A DNA stretch of 21,683 nucleotides from CAZRIP01 sp964600165 (GCA_964600165.1 CAZRIP010000068.1:1-21683), one strand, 5' to 3'. Positions 8,180-15,679 are shown, counted from the first letter of the stretch. Notes: generated by a model from the sequence alone, not told the origin. Translations and numbers: made by a program.

Positions 8180-9467
8180 CCCCGCCTCCGTCGGACTGCC
8201 CCTCGCTCACAGGCAAATCCGCAGCCCCGCCAAGATCCTTCTCAACAGGCACCTGACCGAGCATTTCTCGCCAGTTCGCCGTTGAATTCTGGTCCAAGAT
8301 AGCCAGCAGATTAATGAAGGACGTGATTGTCGTGCGCGGGGTTCGAAAATAGGCCTCTCCGATGCGCTTCTGGCAATGATCCATAAAGGCGGGCAATGCT
8401 TCATCGGGAACCAAATATTTCGCAGGGTCGCCGTAAGCGTAGACGTGCCGCAACTTCTCCAGTAGGACGAGGAAATTCTCCGGAGAAAGATTCGCGAGCC
8501 GCAGGACGGGACCGCTGAAATCCGACAGCCCATCTTTCGCGAAAGTATTCTCCGCCAATCGCGATTGGAGCGCTTGGTAGCTGTAGAGTCCCCTGCGCGG
8601 GTCCAGCACGAACTCGGGAGTGCCGCCGAGCAAAAAACCGACGCCTTCCGCCGACCCCTGCAATGAATCGTTGAGGATTCTCAGAATCTGCTCGTAGTTG
8701 GCGTTGCGGGCTTGGGAATTCGAGAGCTTATACAGGTTCACCATTTCGTCCAGGCACACGAGCAAACCTGAATAACCGGCGAGACGGACGAAGCGCGCGA
8801 ATAACTTCAATTGATCATAAAACGAGGAATCGTCGATGATTCCCCGAACCCCAAGGGCTTCACGCGCCTCGGTCTTGGTCGAGTACTCTCCACGAAGCCA
8901 CCGGACCGCGGCCGCCTTGAGATTGTCGTCGCCGGATTCAAAGCTCTTCCAGTAGGCCGCGATAACCGCCGCGAAATCGTAACCGTTTACCATCTCGGAG
9001 ATTTGTTCGAGCTTCTTGCGAATCACCGTCTCCGTAGAAACGTTGGCGGCTTTCGCTTCGCTCATTGCCGAGGAGACGAACTTTTCGACGATGCTTGGCA
9101 AAGCGCCGCCCTCCGGCTTTGTTCGAGTGGCGGCGTTCTTCATCAGTTCAGCAAAGAGGGAGCGCGCCTGACCGCCCGTCGCATGAAGCCTGCGATCCGG
9201 GTTCAGATCGGCGCTGATCACGACCATTTTCTTCTCCAAAGCGACCGCGCGGACCAAATTCAGGAAGAAGGTTTTGCCCGACCCGTATTCTCCCACCACG
9301 AAACGGAAGATCGAGCCGCCCCCGTCGATTCGCTCGATATCCTGAATTAGCGTTTCCAATTCCCGCGAGCGGCCGACTTGGATCAAGTGCTGCCCGGCGC
9401 GGGGCACGACGCCGGCGCGGAGTGATTGGACGACGGCATCACGGTCACGCGGCTTGATGGGTGTCAT
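8151..9467 (-). CDS. sngB: BrxD-like P-loop ATPase (DUF2791 type), Shango SngB-like
   Basis: A 438-residue ATPase of the STAND/AAA-like BREX ATP-binding group. Walker A is GEYGSGKT (residues 59-66) and Walker B is LLVCLDE (235-241). The rest, including LLGGTPEFV and a late arginine-rich region, fits BrxD. In BREX type 2 a BrxD-like ATPase sits beside an Lhr-like helicase; here the same pair follows a TerB protein, which is the Shango layout as I remember it. It probably uses ATP hydrolysis to assemble with, or load, the helicase on DNA. The ATG at 9467 has a strong AAGGAG 7 nt upstream and overlaps the end of the TerB gene by 23 nt. Family placement is confident; the mechanism is inferred. 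Confidence 0.9.
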   Translation of the reverse strand: MTPIKPRDRDAVVQSLRAGVVPRAGQHLIQVGRSRELETLIQDIERIDGGGSIFRFVVGEYGSGKTFFLNLVRAVALEKKMVVISADLNPDRRLHATGGQARSLFAELMKNAATRTKPEGGALPSIVEKFVSSAMSEAKAANVSTETVIRKKLEQISEMVNGYDFAAVIAAYWKSFESGDDNLKAAAVRWLRGEYSTKTEAREALGVRGIIDDSSFYDQLKLFARFVRLAGYSGLLVCLDEMVNLYKLSNSQARNANYEQILRILNDSLQGSAEGVGFLLGGTPEFVLDPRRGLYSYQALQSRLAENTFAKDGLSDFSGPVLRLANLSPENFLVLLEKLRHVYAYGDPAKYLVPDEALPAFMDHCQKRIGEAYFRTPRTTITSFINLLAILDQNSTANWREMLGQVPVEKDLGGAADLPVSEGQSDGGGDELTSFKLS

Positions 9468-12222
9468 CGGTAATCTCCTTCAGAATATCTGCGTTAAGGT
9501 CGATGGGGTCTTCGCCCTCAAAGAACGGCTTGTCGAATTTCTGGTAAGCGGCGTCATTGATGTGCTCCATGGCGCCATCTATCAACAGGCCGTGATCCTG
9601 GGAAATTTCCATCAACTCACTTCGCGACCATTGAGCCCGCGCGGCGAGGACGCGCAGGAAGGCGGAGTGATCGGCGTCCAAGCCAAGCAGAGAATCTCTA
9701 GCGGGCTCTTGCTCTTTCTCGACCGGCTGTGGCGCAGGCGCTGGCGGCTGCGGGTGTTGATCCGCGAAGATTGAACTCAATATCGCCGAGACCCTCTCGG
9801 AGTCGGCCTTAAGCGCGGCGACCTTCGCGGGATCGATCTTAATGGATTTCGCGCCATCCGCCGGGGCTTTGGGGATTTTGTACTGCTTGGCAGTGGGATC
9901 GGCTGGGCGAACGGAGATCGGCTCAGAGGCCGCCGCGTGAACGTTGGAGTAGACCATCTTCGCGTCCAAGCCCAATAGTTTGAAAATCTTTTCGAGAGTT
10001 TTAACCTCAGCCGGCGTTACTTGGTGATCCGCTTGGGCCACGAGAGCAAGAAATTGCCCCAGCGATTCTTTTGCATTCTTGGTCAGCTCGGCGATGCGCG
10101 TTTTCAGTCCGGTCAATTTTGGAGGCTCCGCCAAAAGCCGTCGGGTAAGCGCATTGAGCCGCGCGCGCTCAGCCGCGGAGAAATCAAGCCAGCCTTGTAG
10201 TTGCTTCAAAATGAAGGTTTGTTCCGCTTCCGGGACTGATCCGTCCGCCCAAGCGACGGCAACTGCCAGATGGAGCGTCAACGATGCAACCGAGTATCGC
10301 GAGTCGGTCGGTGCGTTCGCCGCGTTGGCCTCCGCGGCAAACAAGACGATTTGAGAACTATCCGTCGGCAAAGTCCCGCCGAAGCGCGTATCCGGTTCGA
10401 TGCCAACACCGGAGCCTCCCAACGCCCTGCAAATGGCTTCGAATCCATCGCGGCCGACCTCTTTCCAATCTGGGAACCAGGCCCGTAATTCGCTAAAACG
10501 GAGCAAGGCAAAGCCGCCGCTCTTATCGACGAGGCTGCGCGCCAGATCGAGAGATTTTCGGGGCGATTCCGGCCAGAGGGAAGGTGGGAGCTGCAATGTG
10601 GCTTCAAAACTTCCGGCCCTTGCCTTGTCTTTGCCGACCGCCCGACTATAGGATTCGAGATATGGATAGCAGCCTTCAGCTATCGCCTGCAACTTTTTGA
10701 CGGGAGTCGAGAGCGTGCTCACATCCGGCAAATCCAATTTCACCCCGAGCCCCGAGCGATTCATCCCGAAGCTCGCGCTAGCCGGCCTGTAGTCCAGTCT
10801 CAGTTGAGTCTTATTGCGCGGAAGCTTCATCCCATCTCCGAATTCCCGGCGATATTCGTGGATGAAGACCTTCTTGAATTCTTCAGGACATCGGCGTGCA
10901 GGAGTACGCAGGCGTGTCGAGATATCGCCGATGAGCCAGTCGTAAGCCCACTCGGCAGGCAAAGGCTGGTCATCTGCGGAGCATTGCGCAAGACCTACCC
11001 GATGAGAGAAGGTGAGATACCGCCCGGGCAACTTCGGGGGTGGGTTTTTATAAAGTTTGTCCGAGAGTTTGCGCGCCCATCCGATGTATTCGAGGAATGA
11101 TCCCGCGTAATGCTGGAAAGAACGATTTTGGTAGATTGCGAGAAGCCGCTCAATTTCTTTTTCGATGGCGGGTATTTCAGCCTTGGCCTGTTCGCTCGTC
11201 TTGACGTCGTGAAGCGCTCGGCGCTCGAGGCCGTAGAAAAACAAGAAGACATAACCCGCATCGGCCTCCGGGTCCTGCCTGCCAGTCGCATGCCAACGCA
11301 GGTATGCCGCGCGAGCATCAGGAGAAGCTCCTGCGTAAGATGGCCAGTAGGATAGTCTGCGCTCGGAGCAATCGTCGATGCCCTTCGCGACGGGAAGTTT
11401 CGGATCGATCAGCGCCGGCTCTGGACCGCCCGCACCTATCGAACCAAGTCCAGACCCAGAGTAAACCATCCCCGCCATGTCGAATCCGGCGACCTTTACG
11501 GACTCCAGAGCAGGCTTCCAGAATTTGTCGCCATTGGAATCCGTGACTCGATACCCATACCCGGAAGACCCCATCCCGGTCGACACCGTGATGCGTAAGC
11601 CGAGCGATCCGAGGTCTTGGCGGCTTTTCGGACTTTGCTCGACGGCAACAATCGCACTTTGCCGATTGGATTCCCATCTAAGCAGCCAGAGAACCAATCC
11701 AACGATGGCGAGAAAAATTATCGTAGCCTCGCCAGTATCGCTTGTAGGAGCTTGTGGCGTAGCGCTCGCAGTTTCACCATTCTTCCGCTTGGCGGATCGG
11801 CCCCGACCTTTCGGCTTGGCAGAACTACCCGCATGTGTTCCATTGGGCGCGACGGCATGAGGAGATTCGCCGCCCAACAACCGCGTTCCATTCGGCGGGT
11901 ACGGGAGGTCGCCGCTGAAGACTCCGCCGTAATAAAAGTAAAGCCGCTCATTCGTGTCGAGCATGTCGACAACGAGATAGGTGGCGGAATCCTCCGTGAT
12001 AATTCCAGCAATCCTAGCTCTTCGCCCAAACGTGGCTAGGGGCGGTACTGGTTCACCCTCCGCGCTAAACACGGTGGGGTGCCGCATCGGAAGTTGGATT
12101 GTGTTCGTGCGGGACTCGAAGGAGAGTATTCTCCCGGTCCATCGTGTTTCTTTAAGCTCTGCGGCATGAACGGGAGAAGCGACGGCCCCGAGGAAGAGCA
12201 GGATCGCAGCTAAGCGCTTCAA
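9445..12222 (-). CDS. sngA: Membrane-anchored TerB-N/TerB/TerB-C protein, Shango SngA-like
   Basis: I place the start at TTG 12222, which overlaps the upstream stop as TTGA and gives 925 residues. From there the protein opens with a Sec-type signal sequence, MKRLAAILLFLGAVASPVHA. About 145 residues of probable extracytoplasmic domain follow, then a basic Ser-rich linker and a membrane helix at about 167-184 (IIFLAIVGLVLWLLRW). TerB-N is at about 288-480, with the typical YWPSYAGASPDARAAYLRWH and YVFLFFYGLERR. The TerB helical domain is at about 641-765, with paired acidic motifs AWADGSVPEAE and AQADHQVTPAE that in this family bind metal. A TerB-C-like tail follows a Pro-rich linker to the end. 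The domain order is typical of stress or defence TerB proteins. The exported domain and anchor suggest sensing at the envelope with the TerB part inside the cell. An upstream in-frame start would add 31 residues before the signal, which I consider unlikely. Confidence 0.85.
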   Translation of the reverse strand: MKRLAAILLFLGAVASPVHAAELKETRWTGRILSFESRTNTIQLPMRHPTVFSAEGEPVPPLATFGRRARIAGIITEDSATYLVVDMLDTNERLYFYYGGVFSGDLPYPPNGTRLLGGESPHAVAPNGTHAGSSAKPKGRGRSAKRKNGETASATPQAPTSDTGEATIIFLAIVGLVLWLLRWESNRQSAIVAVEQSPKSRQDLGSLGLRITVSTGMGSSGYGYRVTDSNGDKFWKPALESVKVAGFDMAGMVYSGSGLGSIGAGGPEPALIDPKLPVAKGIDDCSERRLSYWPSYAGASPDARAAYLRWHATGRQDPEADAGYVFLFFYGLERRALHDVKTSEQAKAEIPAIEKEIERLLAIYQNRSFQHYAGSFLEYIGWARKLSDKLYKNPPPKLPGRYLTFSHRVGLAQCSADDQPLPAEWAYDWLIGDISTRLRTPARRCPEEFKKVFIHEYRREFGDGMKLPRNKTQLRLDYRPASASFGMNRSGLGVKLDLPDVSTLSTPVKKLQAIAEGCYPYLESYSRAVGKDKARAGSFEATLQLPPSLWPESPRKSLDLARSLVDKSGGFALLRFSELRAWFPDWKEVGRDGFEAICRALGGSGVGIEPDTRFGGTLPTDSSQIVLFAAEANAANAPTDSRYSVASLTLHLAVAVAWADGSVPEAEQTFILKQLQGWLDFSAAERARLNALTRRLLAEPPKLTGLKTRIAELTKNAKESLGQFLALVAQADHQVTPAEVKTLEKIFKLLGLDAKMVYSNVHAAASEPISVRPADPTAKQYKIPKAPADGAKSIKIDPAKVAALKADSERVSAILSSIFADQHPQPPAPAPQPVEKEQEPARDSLLGLDADHSAFLRVLAARAQWSRSELMEISQDHGLLIDGAMEHINDAAYQKFDKPFFEGEDPIDLNADILKEITDDTHQAA

Positions 12223-13217
12223 GAAGTGGTCCCCGCTTCGCTTTGATCTTTCTTGCCCATTAGGCCGGTGACAATATCGCTCAAGAGATTTTCCAGGCCC
12301 TTCAATAATGCCCACTGAACTTCTTGGTACTCTGCTATCTGGGTCGGATAATTCCTGCCGATCAGCTTCTGATAAATTGCACCAACTTCCGAATGTTTAT
12401 CCTGAGCATGCGGCCCCTGATCAAAGTCGTGGGCCGAATCGACTCGCAGACGAGAAATTTCATGTATGAGAGTAGGACGACTCCCAGAGAACTTTGCTCC
12501 CTCGCAAAATAATTCCCAAAGTGCGATGAGGAACAGTTGGAGATCCTCGTGCGTCTCAGCGGGCTTCTGAATCTTAAGACAATTCATCTCGTTTCGCGGT
12601 GACGCCTGGAAGACCCCACTGCCGCCTTGCTTGGCTGCCACATTTGAGATTGTGAACCTCAACTCAATGATGCTTCGAGCGAGCGGCTGAAGATCGCGCG
12701 AAACATACTTGGCGGCATCGAGGATGAGCGGATGCGGATCGCCGCCGACCTCCGCGCAAACATCGTCATAAACCTTTCGAGCTGCTTTCAGCGCGCTCTC
12801 GGTCGAGCTAAGACGGCCTGATCCGTCGGCTTCACGTCCAGGACTTCTCCAATAATCAAACTGCTGCTTGGCGGCCAAAACTTCCGAACGAGAAGCCTCC
12901 AAGTATTCCTTCTTGAGGTCGGCTACACTGGTTCGCCCGCGGGCCAAAATCTTCATATGTACCTCGCCCGAATGGAAGAAGCGCATCTCGTCCACCCCGT
13001 CGTACTCGATCCACTTCCCACCATAATTCTCGAACCGGGCAACCCGGATGAGCCCATCTTGGGCAAGAACGATCGCTGCGGCTTGAAGGTCATTGAACGA
13101 CATACTCCATTGATGCGTGAACTGATTGAAAGGCACAGGGTTGAACTGGTAGTCGGGCACTTTTACCAAGTGCTCGATCAGCCGGAACTTGGCCTTCGCT
13201 GTGTCAATTACTGACAT
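12219..13217 (-). CDS. Winged-helix plus HEPN-like protein of 332 residues, not assigned to a named family
   Basis: I do not recognise a described family. Residues 1-85 look like a winged helix (a helical segment, then DLQAAAIVLAQDGLIRV and a beta wing). The middle is charged and helical. Residues 222-320 are helical and contain LRVDSAHD, with R258 and H263 forming an Rx4H motif like those of HEPN domains, followed by a YQKLIGRNYP segment. The Asn that usually follows the Arg is Val here, so activity is uncertain. The ATG at 13217 has AGAGG about 7 nt upstream and overlaps the HTH gene by 14 nt; the stop overlaps the TTG start of the TerB gene. It is therefore an integral member of the operon. 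It may be a nucleic-acid-binding sensor, an RNase effector, or a regulator that controls the TerB/ATPase/helicase trio. Confidence 0.7.
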   Translation of the reverse strand: MSVIDTAKAKFRLIEHLVKVPDYQFNPVPFNQFTHQWSMSFNDLQAAAIVLAQDGLIRVARFENYGGKWIEYDGVDEMRFFHSGEVHMKILARGRTSVADLKKEYLEASRSEVLAAKQQFDYWRSPGREADGSGRLSSTESALKAARKVYDDVCAEVGGDPHPLILDAAKYVSRDLQPLARSIIELRFTISNVAAKQGGSGVFQASPRNEMNCLKIQKPAETHEDLQLFLIALWELFCEGAKFSGSRPTLIHEISRLRVDSAHDFDQGPHAQDKHSEVGAIYQKLIGRNYPTQIAEYQEVQWALLKGLENLLSDIVTGLMGKKDQSEAGTTS

Positions 13218-13515
13218 CGCTCGCCTCTAAAACTTGCGAAGAAGTGCCGCTATTCTTACGCGGCCGGCCCGGAATCGGCTTGGTTTCCAAGCCCTTCATC
13301 CGCATTTTTTCAAAGCGCGTCCGCCAGTGCCGAACCGTGTTTTTGCTGACGCCAAGCTGCCTGGCGATCTCGTAATTGCTCTGGCCGCGAGAGGCGCGGA
13401 GGATGATGTCGGCACGCAGCGCGGCGTACTTCGACAGCACATTGAGCCGGTATTTCCCGAGGTAAAGACGCTCCTGAAAAGTGAGATCGAGCGGCGGTTT
13501 TCGTGGTCTCGGCAT
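13204..13515 (-). CDS. Small HTH protein related to the IS630-type transposase N-terminus
   Basis: A 103-residue protein starting at ATG 13515. Residues 35-67 (RADIILRASRGQSNYEIARQ and the following LGVSKNTVRHWRTRF) are a homeodomain-like helix-turn-helix, and the tail has GRPRK (83-87). This is the layout of the DNA-binding N-terminus of IS630/Tc1-like transposases, but the DDE catalytic domain is absent. It could be a domesticated repressor of the operon it leads or a transposase remnant; its place at the head of a long overlapping operon favours a regulator. A TTG start at 13557 is possible, but that codon forms part of the -35 box, so I prefer 13515. There is no Shine-Dalgarno, and the leader would be about 6 nt. 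Confidence 0.7.
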   Translation of the reverse strand: MPRPRKPPLDLTFQERLYLGKYRLNVLSKYAALRADIILRASRGQSNYEIARQLGVSKNTVRHWRTRFEKMRMKGLETKPIPGRPRKNSGTSSQVLEASDVSN

Positions 13516-13527
13516 GGGGCCCAGATC

Positions 13528-13557
13528 ATCATACGAACTCGCAGGCGATAGGGTCAA
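13528..13557 (-). promoter_or_regulatory. Promoter of the leftward defence operon
   Basis: On the minus strand TTGACC (13557-13552), an 18-bp spacer and TATGAT (13533-13528), 12 nt before ATG 13515. An inverted pair ATAGGG (13548-13553) and CCCTAT (13574-13579) straddles the -35 box and is a candidate operator for the HTH protein. Confidence 0.65.
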
Positions 13558-13875
13558 ATCTTTCCGGCTTTTCCCCTATGAAAACGAATAATCACGACCC
13601 CTCTGAAACGAATTATATGTAGGAGGTTCCAGCGGCCGGGCCAAAACAGGTGCGATTCAGGCAAGTGAAGTCCGGTTCCAACAGGGCTTCCAACAAAGCT
13701 ATCGCCGCGCAAAAACTGATGAAAACAAAAAACGCTGAAGCCGCTGCCCAAAGTCGCCCGCCTCGATTCGCGCTAAAGCGCTCATCGTTTCCCGACCCCA
13801 CCCCCGCTACGAAGGTGAAGAGTGCGGTGGTGGGGTCGGGAAATCGGCGGGCTGGGGGCAGTGGAGGAAGGAAAG
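13558..13875. other. Non-coding region between divergent modules
   Basis: About 320 bases between the defence operon promoter and the Replic_Relax-like gene. No open frame here looks protein-like. It holds part of the operator-like inverted pair, an AT-rich patch near 13587-13620, a small palindrome GCGCTAAAGCGC (13770-13781) and a large hairpin (13788-13843). It could contain a transfer or replication origin, but nothing proves it. Confidence 0.5.
13788..13843. repeat. Large inverted repeat upstream of the Replic_Relax-like gene
   Basis: Arms of 20 nt (13788-13807 and 13824-13843) with a single mismatch and a 16-nt loop. The outer 15 bp (TTTCCCGACCCCACC and its complement) are perfect. There is no T-run, so it is not a standard terminator. 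Confidence 0.85.
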
Positions 13876-14784
13876 ATGTCTGAGAATTTTGGGATGGTGA
13901 GAGGAGAATTGAGGATCGAGGAAAAGGATATTGAAGTGTTATTGGCGTTGGAGAAATGGGGTCTGTTGGGACTGGGACAACTGGATGGGATGTTGTTTCG
14001 GAGAGAGGTTGGACAGGAGGAAAGGACGAGATTGTTTTTCAACGAGATCGAGCGGAAGGACTACTGGCTGGGGGCATACAAGAGGCTTCGGAGGCTGGAA
14101 GTGGGCGGGTTGATAAGGGCGGAAGAGTACGTGAATCAGCGGAAAGTTTTCTTTTTGACAGACCGGGGCCATGGGGTTTTGAAGGAGCTTGGGCGGGCCA
14201 GGTTGAGGCGGAATCTGAGGGCTTTGTCGGAGTTTGGAGCGAGGCATGAGCTGGCTGCGGCGGCGGTTGGGCTCATGGTTTCGGAGGTCTTGGGACTGCC
14301 AGTGACGAGCGGGCGCGAGCGGTTTCATCTGGGCAATTTTAAGCGAGGCGAGCGCTTGGTCTTGCCGGATCTGGTGGTGCCGATCAGGCCGCAGCCGAAG
14401 GCTTTGGAGATCGAGCTTGTGCCCAAATCCAAGGAGCGCTACGCCAAACTGTGGGCCGCTTACCGGGGCAAAATGCCGGAGGATGCCGCCCTACTTTATC
14501 TCACGGGCTGGCCGCGCGGCGAGGAGTGGATCATCGAACTGGCCTACAAGATCGGCTGGGATTTCATCTACGCCGCACCCTTGTCCGAATTCCGCGACGC
14601 CTTCGGCCGTCGCGGTTTTACGCGCCGCAGGCTGTCCGGCGGCTACGACATCTTATCCCTCGCCCGACCCGCGCAGGAGAATGCAAATGGAAATGAAGGA
14701 CGCCTCACGGACGTTTCTGAACCGCTGCACAGCCCTCAACCTGGCCCCTGGAACGGTGGACTGGTACGGCCGAATACTCAATGA
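13876..14784 (+). CDS. Replic_Relax-like winged-helix protein
   Basis: A 302-residue protein. I start at ATG 13876 because GGAGGAAGG lies just upstream; an earlier in-frame start would run into the hairpin. Residues 15-105 form a winged helix: VLLALEKWGLLGLGQLDGML, then AYKRLRRLEVGGLIRAEE, then a wing ending in FFLTDRGHGVL. After RHELAAAAVGLM comes a nuclease-like core with PD (164-165), EIE (178-180) and K184. This matches the replication-relaxation (Replic_Relax) group found on mobile elements, whose biochemical role is poorly known. It overlaps the recombinase by 98 nt, so the pair is probably co-expressed. The first third is extremely G-rich and C-poor on this strand, unlike the last third. 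The final 25 residues lie in the overlap and look unstructured. Confidence 0.65.
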   Translation: MSENFGMVRGELRIEEKDIEVLLALEKWGLLGLGQLDGMLFRREVGQEERTRLFFNEIERKDYWLGAYKRLRRLEVGGLIRAEEYVNQRKVFFLTDRGHGVLKELGRARLRRNLRALSEFGARHELAAAAVGLMVSEVLGLPVTSGRERFHLGNFKRGERLVLPDLVVPIRPQPKALEIELVPKSKERYAKLWAAYRGKMPEDAALLYLTGWPRGEEWIIELAYKIGWDFIYAAPLSEFRDAFGRRGFTRRRLSGGYDILSLARPAQENANGNEGRLTDVSEPLHSPQPGPWNGGLVRPNTQ

Positions 14785-15679
14785 GTTGACGGCCTTCCTG
14801 GCCGCGCGCGGCATCGAGGAGTTGGCGGCGATCGCGCCTGCCGGCTTGCGCGATTTCCTGGCCGAGCTGCGCCGCCGCGGGCAGGCTTCGGCTACGGTCT
14901 TCGGCGCCTACGGCGCGCTGCGCTGCGCGTTCCGGTTCTGGCATCGGGAGGGCGTGCTGGCGACCAATCCCATGGCCCTGGTCGAACGGCCGAGGCGCGA
15001 GCGCGTGTTGATCCGGCCCATGAGTCCCGACCAAGCGGCGCGGCTTCTGGAGCAACCGGACGCCAAGACCTTGGAAGGTCTGCGAGACCGGGCGCTGATG
15101 ATGCTGATGCTCGACTCCGGCCTGCGCGTGACCGAAGCCATAACGGCCGAGGCCAGCCGGATCGACTGGCTCAACTGCGCGTTGACGGTGATGGGCAAGG
15201 GCCGCAAGGAGCGCAGCGTCCCGTTCTCCGCCCGGACCTGCCAGACCATGCTGGACTACGCCCGCAGGCGCGGCCAGGGCCGCGTCCAGGCCCCGCAGTT
15301 CTTCCTGGGACCGCGCGGCAGGCCGCTGGACCGCAGCGGCGTCCGCAAGGCCGTGGCGGGCTACGGTCGCCAAGCGGGGATCGAGGGTGTGCGCGTCTCG
15401 CCCCACACGCTGCGGCACACGTTCGCGGTGCTCTACATCCGCAACGGCGGCGACTCGTTCAGCTTGCAGGAGATCTTGGGGCACTCGACCCTGGAGATGA
15501 CGCGGCGCTACGTCCACTTGGCGCGGCGGGACGTGGCGGAGCAGCATAAGAAGTTTTCGCCGATGGAGCTGATTACGGGTGGACGGAAGCAGGAAAAAGC
15601 GCTCCAGATTGCTACGCTCGAGCGCTACGCCTCTGAGCGTAGCAATCTGGACACCCCTGTGTCTATGGAACGCGCCTGA
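14687..15679 (+). CDS. Tyrosine recombinase (XerC/D-like integrase), intact
   Basis: A 330-residue recombinase. I choose ATG 14687 because AGGAG is 7 nt upstream; ATG 14681 and 14693 are in frame too. Core-binding domain at about 5-95, catalytic domain at about 110-295. All active-site residues are visible: R147 (SGLRVTE), K171 (MGKGRKER), H240 and R243 (HTLRHTF), H266 (GHSTLE) and the nucleophile Y275. The end (NGGDSFSLQEILGHSTLEM and KKFSPME) closely resembles the broken integrase at 3393-4052, so the two are relatives. It may move a nested element made of this gene and the Replic_Relax-like gene, or supply the activity the broken integrase lost. The last 35 residues are encoded across a perfect inverted repeat. 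Confidence 0.93.
   Translation: MEMKDASRTFLNRCTALNLAPGTVDWYGRILNELTAFLAARGIEELAAIAPAGLRDFLAELRRRGQASATVFGAYGALRCAFRFWHREGVLATNPMALVERPRRERVLIRPMSPDQAARLLEQPDAKTLEGLRDRALMMLMLDSGLRVTEAITAEASRIDWLNCALTVMGKGRKERSVPFSARTCQTMLDYARRRGQGRVQAPQFFLGPRGRPLDRSGVRKAVAGYGRQAGIEGVRVSPHTLRHTFAVLYIRNGGDSFSLQEILGHSTLEMTRRYVHLARRDVAEQHKKFSPMELITGGRKQEKALQIATLERYASERSNLDTPVSMERA
15604..15650. repeat. Perfect 16-bp inverted repeat at the 3' end of the recombinase gene
   Basis: CCAGATTGCTACGCTC (15604-15619) and its exact complement (15635-15650) are separated by 15 nt. The GCTACGC heptamer recurs at 15611 and 15624, 13 bp apart, the same period as the repeats upstream of the fic gene. It lies inside coding sequence and has no T-run. 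It could be a binding or recombination site, or an attenuating hairpin. Confidence 0.85.

Noticed and set aside
5984..9467. Complete BREX type 2 system
   Set aside because: Only BrxD-like and BrxHI-like genes are present; no PglX methylase, PglZ, PglW or PglY is in the window, while a TerB gene is.
12223..12315. 31-residue N-terminal extension of the TerB protein
   Set aside because: It would hide the signal sequence and lies fully inside the end of the upstream gene.
13650..13883. Small plus-strand frame of 77 residues before the Replic_Relax-like gene
   Set aside because: No family resemblance, it crosses the large hairpin, and it overlaps the Shine-Dalgarno and start of a better gene.
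14417..14686. Longer recombinase start at 14417
   Set aside because: The added N-terminus is Pro/Arg/Ser-rich shadow of the Replic_Relax-like frame; the Shine-Dalgarno and the family start support 14687.
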